Shown here one piece after another: positions 25,973-36,099 of a stretch of DNA of 64,000 nucleotides. The notes under the pieces are model-generated. The model had not been told where the DNA came from, did not search any database, and worked only from the letters and a program-made list of their open reading frames with translations. Position 1 is the first letter of the stretch; each line of letters opens with the position of its first letter. Source of the DNA: Bacteroidales bacterium (lineage in GTDB: Bacteria > Bacteroidota > Bacteroidia > Bacteroidales > UBA932); the NCBI GenBank assembly GCA_016287875.1, contig JAEEXQ010000002.1, forward strand, positions 24,756-88,755, in the 5' to 3' direction. Position numbers and translations under genes: made by a program.

Positions 25973-26659
25973 ATGAAAATAACCAGTGCAGAGGCCATGC
26001 TTTCCGCAATACAGGAGGCTGGCCTCATCCCTTTCTTCTCAAATAAGATCCCCGGATATTCCATCGAGGAACTTACGCCCGCCGAATTCTGGTTCGACGG
26101 GGGAGATTCGCTGGGCCCCTGGGACTGGAAGATAGACTGCGTGCAGAGCGGGGATATAGCCTACGGCAAGTTCGTCTGGGGAGGAAAGGCTGCGTTTGCT
26201 ACCTTCGAGGTATATCGCGAACTGGTGAACTGGCGCCGCAGCCGCAAGGCCTGCATTCCCAGTGCTGAAGAGCAGAAGGTGCTGGATCTGATGGCTGAGC
26301 GCGGTTCGGTGGAAATGCGCGACATACGGCATCTGCTCGGCATCAAGAAAAGCGCCGCGGATGCCCTGATGGCCCGCCTGCAGATGAAAACCCTGGCGGT
26401 CACCGGCGACATCACCCGGGTTTACCGCGGTCAGGACCTGCACTATGTGGGCTGGCAGGTCAGCACTTTCTGCCCGCCGGAATCCCTCTTCGAGGATAGC
26501 CGGTCCGGCTCTTCCGGCTTCCCCTTCGCCGCCTTCATGGAAGAGCGCAGCCTGCGTTCTTCCCTGACACCGGAAGAATCCTACCGCTTCCTGTCGGAAG
26601 TAATACGCAAGAACGCACCCGATGCTACGGATGCGCTCATTGCCAAGATGCTGGGTTGA
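25973..26659 (+). CDS. AlkZ-related winged-helix protein (putative)
   Basis: EAGLIPFFSNKIPGYSIEELTPAEFWF...GPWDWK...YGKFVWGGKAAF resembles Bacteroidales AlkZ-related proteins. Confidence 0.55.
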   Translation: MKITSAEAMLSAIQEAGLIPFFSNKIPGYSIEELTPAEFWFDGGDSLGPWDWKIDCVQSGDIAYGKFVWGGKAAFATFEVYRELVNWRRSRKACIPSAEEQKVLDLMAERGSVEMRDIRHLLGIKKSAADALMARLQMKTLAVTGDITRVYRGQDLHYVGWQVSTFCPPESLFEDSRSGSSGFPFAAFMEERSLRSSLTPEESYRFLSEVIRKNAPDATDALIAKMLG

Positions 26660-26662
26660 CAG

Positions 26663-28318
26663 CTATTTCCTGGAGTCCTTATCCCTTATTTCCACGTGGC
26701 GTATCTTGCCGCTGATGGTCTTGGGCAGAGCGTCTGCGAATTCGATGACGCGGGGATACTTGTAGGGTGCGGTGATGCGCTTGACGAAGCTCTGTATGTC
26801 CTTGATCAGGGCCTTGCGGCTGGCTTCTTCTGCCACCTGCTTCTTGTATTCCGCAGCTACCACGATGGTCGCCTTGACCACGGTCCCGCGCACTTCTTCG
26901 GGGTCGGGGATGCCGGTTACGGCGCATTCCACCACGGCGGGATGGCCCATCACAGCGCTTTCCACCTCGAACGGGCTCACACGGTAACCGGAGGTCTTTA
27001 TGAGGTCGTCGTTGCGGCCCTCGAACCAGAAGTATCCGTCCTCGTCGCGGTAAGCGACATCTCCCGTATAGTACACTCCGTCGTGCCAGGCTTTGCGGGT
27101 GAGCTTGGGATTCCTGTAATAGCCCAGGAATAGGCCTATGGGGCGTTTCTTGTCCGTGCGTATGACTATGACTCCGCGCTCTCCGATTCCGGCTGAACGG
27201 CCGTCGGGAGTGAGGATGTCGATGTCATAGGCGGGGGAGGGCTTCCCCATAGAACCGGGGCGCGGCTCTACCCAGGGGAAGGTGCCCAGGGTAAGGGTGG
27301 TTTCCGTCTGCCCGAAAGCTTCGTGTATCCAGAGGCCCGTGCGGCGGTGGAATTCCTCGAATACCGAAGGGTTGAGGGCCTCGCCGGCGGTGGTGCAGTG
27401 CTTCAGCGAACTCAGGTCGAAGCAGTTGAAATGCTCCTTGATCAGGAAGCGGTAGATGGTGGGAGGTGCGCAGAAGGATGTGATGCGGTATTTGCCTATC
27501 AGCGCCAGCAACTCGGCGGGAACGAATTTTTCGTGGTCATAGACGAAGACTGTCGCTCCCACTATCCACTGCCCGTAGAGCTTGCCCCAGACAGCCTTTC
27601 CCCATCCGGTATCGGAGTAGGTGAAGTGGATGCTGTCGGGAGTCAGCTGATGCCAGTATGCGGCCGTAACCAGATGGCTGAGGGCATAGGTGTGCGAGTG
27701 CATCACCATCTTGGGCTCGTCCGAAGTCCCGGAGGTAAAATACATCAGCATCGGATCCTCGCTGTCATTCTGCCATCCGCCCCTCTCCCAAGGCGTTGCG
27801 GCAGCGACTCCGGCTTCGAAATCCTCGAATCCTTCGGGGACCTCGGGGCCGATGCTGATAAGCCGCTCGAGGTAGGGGCACTTGGGCTCCGCGTCGGCGA
27901 CTTTCTGCAGTATGTCTTCATCTCCGCAGCAGATGATGGCCTTGATTTCGGCGGATTTGCAGCGGTAGATTATATCGTGTGCGGTAAGGAGGAAGGTGGC
28001 GGGGATGGCCACGGCACCTATCTTTTCGAGGGCCAGCATGGTGGTCCAGAAGGGGAGCCGGCGCTTGAGTATGAGCATTACGAAGTCGCCCCGCCCTATT
28101 CCGAGCCCGCTGAGGTATCCCGCGACCTTGTCGCTTTCGCGTTTGAGATCGGCGAAACTCATGCGCCTCTCGGGCTCGGTGTCGCTGGTCCATATAAGTG
28201 CGGTTTTGTCCGGAGCCTCCTGGGCCCAGACATCCACTACGTCGTATGCGAAATTGAAATGATCGGGAACATTGAATTCCAGTTCCTTCCCTTGTTTGCG
28301 GAGAAATCTTTCCAACAT
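26663..28318 (-). CDS. AMP-dependent synthetase / medium-chain acyl-CoA synthetase-like ligase
   Basis: LMYFTSGTSDEPKMVMHSHTYALSH; AFGQTETTLT; GRNDDLIKTSGYRVSPFEVES; start set at CAT 28316-28318. Confidence 0.88.
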   Translation of the reverse strand: MLERFLRKQGKELEFNVPDHFNFAYDVVDVWAQEAPDKTALIWTSDTEPERRMSFADLKRESDKVAGYLSGLGIGRGDFVMLILKRRLPFWTTMLALEKIGAVAIPATFLLTAHDIIYRCKSAEIKAIICCGDEDILQKVADAEPKCPYLERLISIGPEVPEGFEDFEAGVAAATPWERGGWQNDSEDPMLMYFTSGTSDEPKMVMHSHTYALSHLVTAAYWHQLTPDSIHFTYSDTGWGKAVWGKLYGQWIVGATVFVYDHEKFVPAELLALIGKYRITSFCAPPTIYRFLIKEHFNCFDLSSLKHCTTAGEALNPSVFEEFHRRTGLWIHEAFGQTETTLTLGTFPWVEPRPGSMGKPSPAYDIDILTPDGRSAGIGERGVIVIRTDKKRPIGLFLGYYRNPKLTRKAWHDGVYYTGDVAYRDEDGYFWFEGRNDDLIKTSGYRVSPFEVESAVMGHPAVVECAVTGIPDPEEVRGTVVKATIVVAAEYKKQVAEEASRKALIKDIQSFVKRITAPYKYPRVIEFADALPKTISGKIRHVEIRDKDSRK

Positions 28319-28401
28319 AGTAAGTTTAAGTTTAGTGCTGCAAATATAAAAAAAATCAGGGACCTGATGCACAGGCCCCCGACTTTTTTATGTGTCAGAC
28401 A

Positions 28402-31302
28402 CTAGAATCCGAAGATTTCCTCGAGGGAGACGGTCTTCACGGGACCGAGGGTCTTGAGGAAGTCCTGGTCGATGTTTGCAGGATCGCCGAGTATTCCGTA
28501 ATAGTAATTGTTCCCGTTCAGCCATTTTTCCTTGAAGGCCTTGACATCCTCGAGAGTCATATTGCTGATGGCTTCGAAGATGGCCTTGTCTTCCGGCTCG
28601 GAAATGCCCAGACGGCGGCAGGAGCGGTATTTTTCGAGGACTCTCAGGCCGGTGACGCGCTCGGTGCGCAGGCGGGAAAGAATGCCTTCCTTGGCAATCT
28701 CGAATGCCGATTCGCTTTCGGGGAGATTGTCGATGATGTCCTGGAACGCCAGTGCGGCATCGCGGAGTTTGTCGTTCTGGCTGGCTATGAAGGCGAGGAA
28801 AGCATAGTTGTCGTCCTTGAAATTGGGGCTGATGACGAAGGCGTAGGCAGTGTAAGCCAGTCCGCGGGCTTCCCTCATCTCCTGGAAGACTATGCTGTTC
28901 ATTCCTCCGCCGAAATACTCGTTGAACATCTCCAGGCCGGGGGCGTTGCCGCTCTCGTAATTCCCGCCAAGATTGGTGTACTGCATGAACTGGAACTGCT
29001 TCGAGTCGTAAGGGGCGAGGAATACCTTGGATGCGGGTGTGGGCTGGATGCGGGTGAAACTTTCTTCCAGGACTTCCGGAGCATCTCCCACCTTATGTAC
29101 GGCAGCGAGCATCTTCTTGACCTCGGACTGGCTCCTGGGGCCGTAGTAGAGTATTTCGTGTCCCTTGGATACCAGGTCCCTGGCGGCAGCGAGAAGCTCT
29201 TCCGAACTCATGGCCATCAGGGCGTCGTTGCTCATTGTGGCGTTCTTCACGAATTCGGGGCCCAGTATCACGTAGCGGCGCAGATAGCTGCTGCAGGCAG
29301 ACTGGCTGGTCTTGGCGTTGGCGCGGGTCCGGAGCAGGTCATACTTGAGGTTGGTAAGTATGGCCTCGTCGGGAACGGCATTGGCTATGAGGTCTTCCAG
29401 TATGCCCATTGCTTCGGGAATGTTGTCGCTGAGGCCGCTTATGCTGATGGAGGTATTCTTGGCGGTGGCTCCCATCTCGAAACTGCAGGCAAGGTCGTAC
29501 ATCTTGCGGGCTATCTCCTCCTGCGAACTCTCGGAAGTGCCCAGGTAGGAGATGTAGTTGAACGCGTGGTTGAGCGCGGGAACGTCGTCAGTGCCCTTGT
29601 TGAAGATGAATTTTACCGTTTCGATGTCGTTGATGTCGTTGTGCTTGTAGAGCACGTCGACTCCGTCGCAAAGGCTGAATTTCGCCATATCCTTATCGAA
29701 ATCGATGAATACGGGCTCGATAGGCTTGACCTCGCTCTTGGAAATTTCGTCAAGGAAGGCGCTGCGCTTGTCGCGGTTGGTCGCGATTGGAGTGATGGCG
29801 GGAGCTTCGATCTTCTTCTGGTTCTCGTCTATGCCCTGACGCTTGTATATGACGGCGCAGCTGTTCTCAGCAAGGAATTCGTTGGCAAAGGCTACAACGT
29901 CAGCCTTGCTTATCTTGCTGTAGGTCTCCAGTTCCTTGGCGGCATCTTTCCAATCGACTCCGGCGATGAATGCGTTCACGAAAGCGTGGGCGCGGGCCTC
30001 GTTGCTTTCGAGCTGGCGCATCTTCTCGAGGCGTATGTTGTTGACCGTTGCGTCGATGAGCTTCTCGTCGAATTCTCCGTTACGGAGTTTTGCCACTTCT
30101 TCGAGCAAGATGGCCTTGAGCTCGTCCAGTGTCTGGCCGGGTCTGGGCCTGCCGAAGGTGTAGAGCATGCTGTAATCGACATTGTCTTCGGTGGCGGCAA
30201 AGAGGAGCAGGCACTTCTGCTGCTGGATGACATCGAGGTCGATCAGGCCTGCCTGCCCGTTGTAGAGTATGCGGGTCGCGATATCTGCGATGGCGGAATT
30301 CTTGAGGTCGGAGGAGCCGGGAAGGCGCCATGCGACGGAGATCAGGTCGGCTTCGGGACCTTTCACTTCCTTGACTACGGGCTCGGTGATGGGCTCCTCG
30401 GGCTGGAATTCGAATTTGGGGATGTCAGGGTTGGCCTCCCATCCTCCGAAATACTTCTCGATTATCTTGATGGCCTGGGCGGGATTGAAATCTCCGGAAA
30501 GGCAGATTGCGGCATTGTTCGGACGGTAGTAGGTGTCGAAGGTGCGCTTTATGTTGACTATGGAAGGATTCTTCAGTTGCTCCTGGGTGCCGAGCACGGT
30601 CTGCGTCCCGTAGGGATGGTGGGGGAAGAGGCAGGAATAGAGGGCGTCGAAGGTCTTGCGGAAGTCGTTTGCGAGGCTCCTGTTGTATTCCTCGTAGACT
30701 GCTTCCAGCTCAGTGTGGAATCCGCGGATGACATTGTTCTTGAAGCGGTCCGACTGGATCTTGGCCCAGTTCTCCAGCTGGTTGGAGGGAATGTCTTCCA
30801 TATAGACGGTCTCGTCGAAGGAGGTCCAGGCGTTGGAACCGCGGCTGCCAATCATATTCATCAGCTTGTCGTATTCGTTGGGGATTCCGAGCAGGGAAGC
30901 CTGGTAGCTGACGGAGTCGATCTTATGGTAGTGAGCTTTGCGCTCCTCGGGATCGGTGATGCCCCTGTACTCCTCGAAGAGGCGTTCGATTTCATCGAGA
31001 TAGGGTTTTTCGGCCTCGTAGTCCTGGGTGCCGTACTGCTGGGTGCCCTTGAACATCAGATGCTCGAAATAGTGGGCGAGCCCCGTGGTTTCCTTGGGGT
31101 CGTTCTTTCCGCCGACGCGTACTGCGATGAAAGTCTGCAGACGGGGCTCTTCTTTGTTGACGGTCATATAGACTTTCAGACCGTTGTCCAGGGTGTAGAT
31201 CCTGGAGTGCATAGGATCTCCTTTTACGCTTTCGTAACGGTTGCAGGAGACAGCCAGGGAGGCGACGATGGCTGTAAGAATCAGAGTGGCAATTCTTTTC
31301 AT
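28402..31302 (-). CDS. M16 family zinc metallopeptidase (two-domain lipoprotein)
   Basis: GLAHYFEHLMFKGT (HxxEH); lipobox VASLAVSCNR. Confidence 0.93.
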   Translation of the reverse strand: MKRIATLILTAIVASLAVSCNRYESVKGDPMHSRIYTLDNGLKVYMTVNKEEPRLQTFIAVRVGGKNDPKETTGLAHYFEHLMFKGTQQYGTQDYEAEKPYLDEIERLFEEYRGITDPEERKAHYHKIDSVSYQASLLGIPNEYDKLMNMIGSRGSNAWTSFDETVYMEDIPSNQLENWAKIQSDRFKNNVIRGFHTELEAVYEEYNRSLANDFRKTFDALYSCLFPHHPYGTQTVLGTQEQLKNPSIVNIKRTFDTYYRPNNAAICLSGDFNPAQAIKIIEKYFGGWEANPDIPKFEFQPEEPITEPVVKEVKGPEADLISVAWRLPGSSDLKNSAIADIATRILYNGQAGLIDLDVIQQQKCLLLFAATEDNVDYSMLYTFGRPRPGQTLDELKAILLEEVAKLRNGEFDEKLIDATVNNIRLEKMRQLESNEARAHAFVNAFIAGVDWKDAAKELETYSKISKADVVAFANEFLAENSCAVIYKRQGIDENQKKIEAPAITPIATNRDKRSAFLDEISKSEVKPIEPVFIDFDKDMAKFSLCDGVDVLYKHNDINDIETVKFIFNKGTDDVPALNHAFNYISYLGTSESSQEEIARKMYDLACSFEMGATAKNTSISISGLSDNIPEAMGILEDLIANAVPDEAILTNLKYDLLRTRANAKTSQSACSSYLRRYVILGPEFVKNATMSNDALMAMSSEELLAAARDLVSKGHEILYYGPRSQSEVKKMLAAVHKVGDAPEVLEESFTRIQPTPASKVFLAPYDSKQFQFMQYTNLGGNYESGNAPGLEMFNEYFGGGMNSIVFQEMREARGLAYTAYAFVISPNFKDDNYAFLAFIASQNDKLRDAALAFQDIIDNLPESESAFEIAKEGILSRLRTERVTGLRVLEKYRSCRRLGISEPEDKAIFEAISNMTLEDVKAFKEKWLNGNNYYYGILGDPANIDQDFLKTLGPVKTVSLEEIFGF

Positions 31303-31319
31303 TTTAAACAAGTTTGCGA

Positions 31320-31327
31320 CAAAATTA
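31320..31327 (-). promoter_or_regulatory. -7 box TAATTTTG for the M16 gene
   Basis: CAAAATTA on +. Confidence 0.5.
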
Positions 31328-31345
31328 CTGCTTAATTCAAAAATA

Positions 31346-31378
31346 TTGTACAATTAAAAAAAATATTCATTAAATTTG
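31346..31378 (+). promoter_or_regulatory. Orphan promoter: TTG -33 (31346-31348), 22-nt spacer, TAAATTTG -7 (31371-31378)
   Basis: Consensus match on +, not followed by an ORF before the terminator. Confidence 0.5.
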
Positions 31379-31381
31379 CCG

Positions 31382-31457
31382 TGAAGTTTTTCATAGTTTA
31401 AGTTTAGGTTAAGTAGCGGGGTGCTCGCAGTGATGCGGGTCCCCGTGAATTTTTTTT
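31382..31457 (+). ncRNA. Candidate small RNA, about 76 nt, ending in an intrinsic terminator
   Basis: Promoter immediately upstream; GC-rich hairpin with GTGA loop followed by T8. Confidence 0.4.
31417..31457 (+). terminator. Intrinsic terminator CGGGG-TG-CTCGCA-GTGA-TGCGGG-T-CCCCG + TGAA + T8
   Basis: 11 paired positions (one G-T), GNRA-type loop, U tract 31450-31457. Confidence 0.8.
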
Positions 31458-31534
31458 ATGTTTCCGTATCCTGAAACTTAAAAAATCGTGTTTCTTATAT
31501 ATGTTTCAGGGGGGTCTTTTCCGTTTCCTTGCTA

Positions 31535-31542
31535 TACTTTTG
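31535..31542 (+). promoter_or_regulatory. -7 box TACTTTTG for the downstream lipoprotein
   Basis: TAnnTTTG match, ATG at 31559. Confidence 0.5.
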
Positions 31543-31558
31543 TCGGAAAAAGAGCCTT

Positions 31559-32644
31559 ATGAAAACAAAAACCAATCTTCTGTGCGCCTTTGCCGCGCTT
31601 TCGCTTTTTTCCGTCGTTTCCTGTGTTTCCCCTGTCAAAGAGGCTGCCGAACCCGCGACGCTACGTCTGCGTTTCGATGCCTCCACCCGCTCTTCGGGAG
31701 CTCCGTCCGATGCGGCCTTCTATACTCTGGACATCTCCGCCAGCGATGGAAGTTCCATTTTCCGCGGGCCTTGGAGCGACCGTCCTTCTGAATTCAAACT
31801 TTATGCCGACACCTATACGGTATCCGTATATTCTTCGGAGTTCGAGGATCCGTGCTTCGACGACCCTCAGTTCGGCGACAGCAAGAGCGTGGTCCTTGCC
31901 GACGGGCAGGTGGCCGAAGTGCAGCTCGTGGCATCGCAGATGAACGCCGGCATCAGGGTACTTTTCAGCGAGAAGTTCATCGCCAGCTACAAGGAGGGAG
32001 CGGTGTTCCTCAGGAGCAGCGAAGGCACGCTCGCGCTAGGGTATTCCGAGACAAGGACGGCCTTTTTCAAGCCCGGCCCCGTGGTCATCCTCCTGAATTA
32101 CAAGGGGAAAACCTATACCGTGCATTCCATGGTGCTGAATGCCGGGGAGATAATGTGCCTGAGCCTTACGGTGTCGGAAGAAATGCCCAAGGCCCTGTCC
32201 GTATCGCTCTTGGACTGCAGCGTGAGGGTGGATACCTCCAGGGTATGGAAAGAAGAGAGTTTGGCCTGGAACGGGTCATCTTCCGGAACGGGACCTGTGG
32301 ACAATCCGGGCGAGGTGCTGAGTGTTTCGGAGGCCAGAGACAAAGCCGGTTCCAAGGATGTCTGGGTGTGCGGATACATAGTCGGGGGAGACCTGAGTTC
32401 GTCATCCTGCTCTTTCTCCTCGCCCTTTTCGGCCCGCACGAATATGATGATAGCAGACGATGTTTCCTGCCGGGAAAGGGAAGAATGTATGAGCGTGCAA
32501 TTGTCCCAGGGGGATATAAGGAATGCTCTGAACCTGGTGGATAATCCTGCGGTGCTGGGTAGGAAAGTCTGGCTCCGCGGAGACGTGGTGGCGGCCTACT
32601 ATAAATTGCCGGGCCTGCAGAATCTGAAGGAATACAGATTGTAA
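31559..32644 (+). CDS. Lipoprotein, DUF4493-like N-terminus and DUF6359-like C-terminus
   Basis: Lipobox LFSVVSCVSP; LSVSEARDKAGSKDVWVCGYIVGGDLSS. Confidence 0.6.
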   Translation: MKTKTNLLCAFAALSLFSVVSCVSPVKEAAEPATLRLRFDASTRSSGAPSDAAFYTLDISASDGSSIFRGPWSDRPSEFKLYADTYTVSVYSSEFEDPCFDDPQFGDSKSVVLADGQVAEVQLVASQMNAGIRVLFSEKFIASYKEGAVFLRSSEGTLALGYSETRTAFFKPGPVVILLNYKGKTYTVHSMVLNAGEIMCLSLTVSEEMPKALSVSLLDCSVRVDTSRVWKEESLAWNGSSSGTGPVDNPGEVLSVSEARDKAGSKDVWVCGYIVGGDLSSSSCSFSSPFSARTNMMIADDVSCREREECMSVQLSQGDIRNALNLVDNPAVLGRKVWLRGDVVAAYYKLPGLQNLKEYRL

Positions 32645-32647
32645 TCG

Positions 32648-32718
32648 AGCAGGATAAGGGAGTCGAACCCTCCTCCTTGGCTTGGGAAGCCAATGCACTA
32701 CCGATGTGCTAATCCTGC
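32648..32718 (-). tRNA. tRNA-Gly(CCC), CCA not encoded
   Basis: GCAGGAT acceptor, anticodon arm TTGGC-TTCCCAA-GCCAA, T arm GAGGG-TTCGACT-CCCTT. Confidence 0.9.
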
Positions 32719-32729
32719 TTAAAGTGGTG

Positions 32730-32737
32730 CAAACATA
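32730..32737 (-). promoter_or_regulatory. -7 box TATGTTTG for tRNA-Gly
   Basis: CAAACATA on +, 11 nt before the tRNA 5' end. Confidence 0.5.
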
Positions 32738-32799
32738 GGCAAAATTTTTGTAATAGCCAATATTTAGTTAAATTTGCAGACTACACTTATTTATTATTT

Positions 32800-35700
32800 A
32801 TGGCATTAGCAGACATCATCAAAGCTCTGTTCGGTTCAAAGGCAGATCGCGACTACAAGGCAGTCAAGCCGCTCCTGAACAAGATCCTTTCATCATACGA
32901 AGAAATTGACAAATTGTCAGCGGACGAGCTCCGCGCACATTCGGCGAAATTACGTGCATATCTGCGCGAGGTCGAGAAGCCTTTCGAGGACCGTATAGCC
33001 CAGATCCGTCTCGAGCTCGACAAGGACATCCCCGTCTCCGAAAAGGAGAAGCTCGCCACAGAGTCCGACAAACTCGTCAAGGATGAAGATGAGGCCATAG
33101 AGAAGGCTCTCAACGAGATTCTTCCCGAAGCTTTCGCCATAGTGAAGTCCACCGCCCGCCGCCTCGCCCAGAACGAGAGCATCACCGTCGTTGCCAACGA
33201 TTTCGACCGCAACCTCGCCGCCACTCACGACTTCGTGACCATCGATGGCGACAAAGCCATCTACCGCAACAAATGGATGGCCGGAGGCAACGAAATCACC
33301 TGGGATATGGTGCACTACGACGTGCAGCTCATCGGCGGTATAGCCCTCCACGAGGGCAAGATTGCGGAAATGGCCACCGGTGAAGGTAAGACCCTGGTCG
33401 CAACCCTCCCGGTTTTCCTGAACGCGCTTGCAGGCAAGGGCGTCCACGTGGTCACCGTCAACGACTACCTGTCGAAGCGTGACTCCGAGTGGATGGGGCC
33501 CCTCTATATGTTCCACGGTCTCAGCGTGGACTGTATCGACAAGCACCAGCCCAACTCCGACGCACGCCGCCGTGCCTATGAATGCGATATCACCTTCGGT
33601 ACCAACAACGAGTTCGGTTTCGACTATCTGCGCGACAATATGGCCATCAACACCGATGACCTCGTGCAGCGCAAGCACCACTATGCCATCGTGGACGAGG
33701 TCGACTCCGTGCTCATCGACGATGCCCGTACCCCGCTCATCATCTCCGGCCCCGTGGCCAAGGCCGAGGACGACGGCCAGTATATGGAATTCCGTCCCTA
33801 TGTTGAAAGGCTCTACCAGGCCCAGCGTACCTTGGTGAACCAGGTGCTGAACGATGCCAAGAAAGCTATCGCGGCCGGTGACGAGGAAGAGGGAGGAAAG
33901 CTCCTCCTGCGTGCCCACAAGGGCCTTCCCAAATATTCCCCGCTTATCAAGTTCCTCAGCGAGCAGGGTATGAAAGTGCTGCTGCAGAAGGCCGAGAACT
34001 ACTATATGCAGGATAACGAAAGGGAGATGCCTGTGGTTACCGACCCTCTGTACTTCGTGATCAACGAGCAGCTCCACTCCGTCGATATGACCGACAAGGG
34101 CCACGAGGTCCTGGCCAACGCCGTTGGGGACGATGATTTCTTCGTCATCCCCGACGTGGGCAGCGGAATCGCCACCATACAGAATGCCGGCGGACTCTCC
34201 CTGGAAGAGAAGCAGCGCCGCAAGGATGCCCTGATGGAGGATTTCTCCCTCAAGAGCGAGCGTATCCATACCGTAAACCAGCTGCTCAAGGCCTACACGA
34301 TGTTCGAGAAGGATATCGACTACATCATCGTGGACGGCAAGATCAAGATCGTCGACGAGCAGACCGGACGCGTTATGGAAGGCCGCCGCTGGAGCGACGG
34401 TCTGCACCAGGCCGTAGAAGCCAAGGAAAACGTCAAGGTCGAGGCTGCAACCCAGACCTTTGCGACCATCACCCTGCAGAACTACTTCAGGATGTATCAC
34501 AAGCTTTCCGGTATGACCGGTACGGCCGAGACCGAGGCAGGTGAGTTCTGGAGCATCTACAAGCTGGACGTGATGGTGATCCCGACCAACCGTCCGGTTA
34601 TCCGCGACGACCAGGACGACCTCATCTACAAGACTAAGAAAGCCAAATATGCAGCCGTCATCAACCGCATAGTGGAACTCTCTTCCGCCGGGCGTCCGGT
34701 GCTGGTGGGTACCACCGATGTCGAGACTTCCGAACTGCTGAGCCGCATGCTCAAGATGCGTGGCATACGTCATAACGTCTTGAATGCGAAGGAGAATGCC
34801 AGGGAGGCGGAAATCGTCGCCCAGGCCGGCCAGAGCAGCACAGTTACCATCGCCACCAATATGGCCGGCCGTGGTACCGACATCAAGCTTTCGCCCGAGG
34901 TGAAGGCCGCCGGCGGCCTTGCCATCATCGGTACCGAGCGTCACGACAGCCGCCGTGTCGACCGTCAGCTCCGAGGCCGAAGCGGCCGTCAGGGAGATCC
35001 CGGTTCTTCGGTGTTCTACATTTCCCTCGAAGATAAGCTGATGCGGCTTTTCGGTTCCGAGCGCATAGCCAGCGTGGTTGACCGTCTGGGAATGAAGGAT
35101 GACGAGGCCCTCGAGAGCTCAATGCTGTCCTCCACCATCGAACGCGCCCAGAAGAAGGTCGAAGAGAACAACTTCGGCATACGTAAGCGCCTGCTCGAAT
35201 ATGACGATGTGATGAACTATCAGCGCGAGGCCATCTACTCCCGCCGCCGCAATGCTATCAGCGGCGAGAAGATCGAGATCGACCTCAGCAATATGATGAT
35301 AGATACCGCATCCCTTATCGTGGACCAGTGCAAGGGAATGGAATTCGACGAGTTCCAGGAGACCTTGATGGCCAAGCTTTCGATAGATGCCGGTTTCGAC
35401 GCCGACTTCTACTCCCACGCCAAGGATGACGAGATAGTGAATGCCCTCATCAAGCATATGCAGGAGGTTTACGGCCGCAGGATGTCCGTGCTGGTCGAGA
35501 AGCTTTCTCCTATCATCAAGAATGTCTATGAGAAGCAGGGACAGATGTACCAGAACATCGCCATTCCCGTTTCCGACGGCCGTAAGACTATGACGGTGTC
35601 GGTGAACCTCGAGAAGGCCTACAACAGCGAGGGCCGCGAGGTCGGCAAGACTCTCAGCAAGAACATCATACTATATCAGATCGACGAGCATTGGAAGCAG

Positions 35701-36078
35701 CATCTGCGCGATATGGACGACCTCAAGCAGAGCGTCCAGAATGCTTCCTACGAGCAGAAGGATCCTATAGTGGTGTACAAGCTGGAGAGCTACAACCTCT
35801 TTGCCTCGATGCTTGAATCCCTGAACCAGGATGTGCTCAGTTTCCTCTTGCGTGCCTTCGTGCCGCTGCGCGATGCTTCCGAGGCGGGCAACCGCCCTGC
35901 TATGCGTCCCCGCCAGGATATGTCCACCCTGCAGGCAGGCCGCCAGGACCTCACGACCAACGGCGAGCAGAGGCCCAACGGCCCCGTGAAGGTCGAGAAG
36001 AAGATAGGGCGCAACGAGCCTTGCCCTTGCGGCAGCGGCCTCAAGTACAAGAATTGCCACGGAAAGGGCCTAGTGTAG
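32800..36078 (+). CDS. secA: Preprotein translocase ATPase SecA
   Basis: [14 protein letters not shown]-terminal [19 protein letters not shown]. Confidence 0.98.
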   Translation: MALADIIKALFGSKADRDYKAVKPLLNKILSSYEEIDKLSADELRAHSAKLRAYLREVEKPFEDRIAQIRLELDKDIPVSEKEKLATESDKLVKDEDEAIEKALNEILPEAFAIVKSTARRLAQNESITVVANDFDRNLAATHDFVTIDGDKAIYRNKWMAGGNEITWDMVHYDVQLIGGIALHEGKIAEMATGEGKTLVATLPVFLNALAGKGVHVVTVNDYLSKRDSEWMGPLYMFHGLSVDCIDKHQPNSDARRRAYECDITFGTNNEFGFDYLRDNMAINTDDLVQRKHHYAIVDEVDSVLIDDARTPLIISGPVAKAEDDGQYMEFRPYVERLYQAQRTLVNQVLNDAKKAIAAGDEEEGGKLLLRAHKGLPKYSPLIKFLSEQGMKVLLQKAENYYMQDNEREMPVVTDPLYFVINEQLHSVDMTDKGHEVLANAVGDDDFFVIPDVGSGIATIQNAGGLSLEEKQRRKDALMEDFSLKSERIHTVNQLLKAYTMFEKDIDYIIVDGKIKIVDEQTGRVMEGRRWSDGLHQAVEAKENVKVEAATQTFATITLQNYFRMYHKLSGMTGTAETEAGEFWSIYKLDVMVIPTNRPVIRDDQDDLIYKTKKAKYAAVINRIVELSSAGRPVLVGTTDVETSELLSRMLKMRGIRHNVLNAKENAREAEIVAQAGQSSTVTIATNMAGRGTDIKLSPEVKAAGGLAIIGTERHDSRRVDRQLRGRSGRQGDPGSSVFYISLEDKLMRLFGSERIASVVDRLGMKDDEALESSMLSSTIERAQKKVEENNFGIRKRLLEYDDVMNYQREAIYSRRRNAISGEKIEIDLSNMMIDTASLIVDQCKGMEFDEFQETLMAKLSIDAGFDADFYSHAKDDEIVNALIKHMQEVYGRRMSVLVEKLSPIIKNVYEKQGQMYQNIAIPVSDGRKTMTVSVNLEKAYNSEGREVGKTLSKNIILYQIDEHWKQHLRDMDDLKQSVQNASYEQKDPIVVYKLESYNLFASMLESLNQDVLSFLLRAFVPLRDASEAGNRPAMRPRQDMSTLQAGRQDLTTNGEQRPNGPVKVEKKIGRNEPCPCGSGLKYKNCHGKGLV

Positions 36079-36099
36079 AAATCAAATAACACCGCACAT

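Noticed and set aside
28390-31335. 981-aa plus-strand ORF opposite the M16 protease
   Set aside because: Antisense to a confidently identified gene; composition is an artefact of GC-rich codon usage, no recognisable domain or start context.
32950-34944. 664-aa minus-strand ORF opposite secA
   Set aside because: Antisense shadow ORF of a universally conserved gene.
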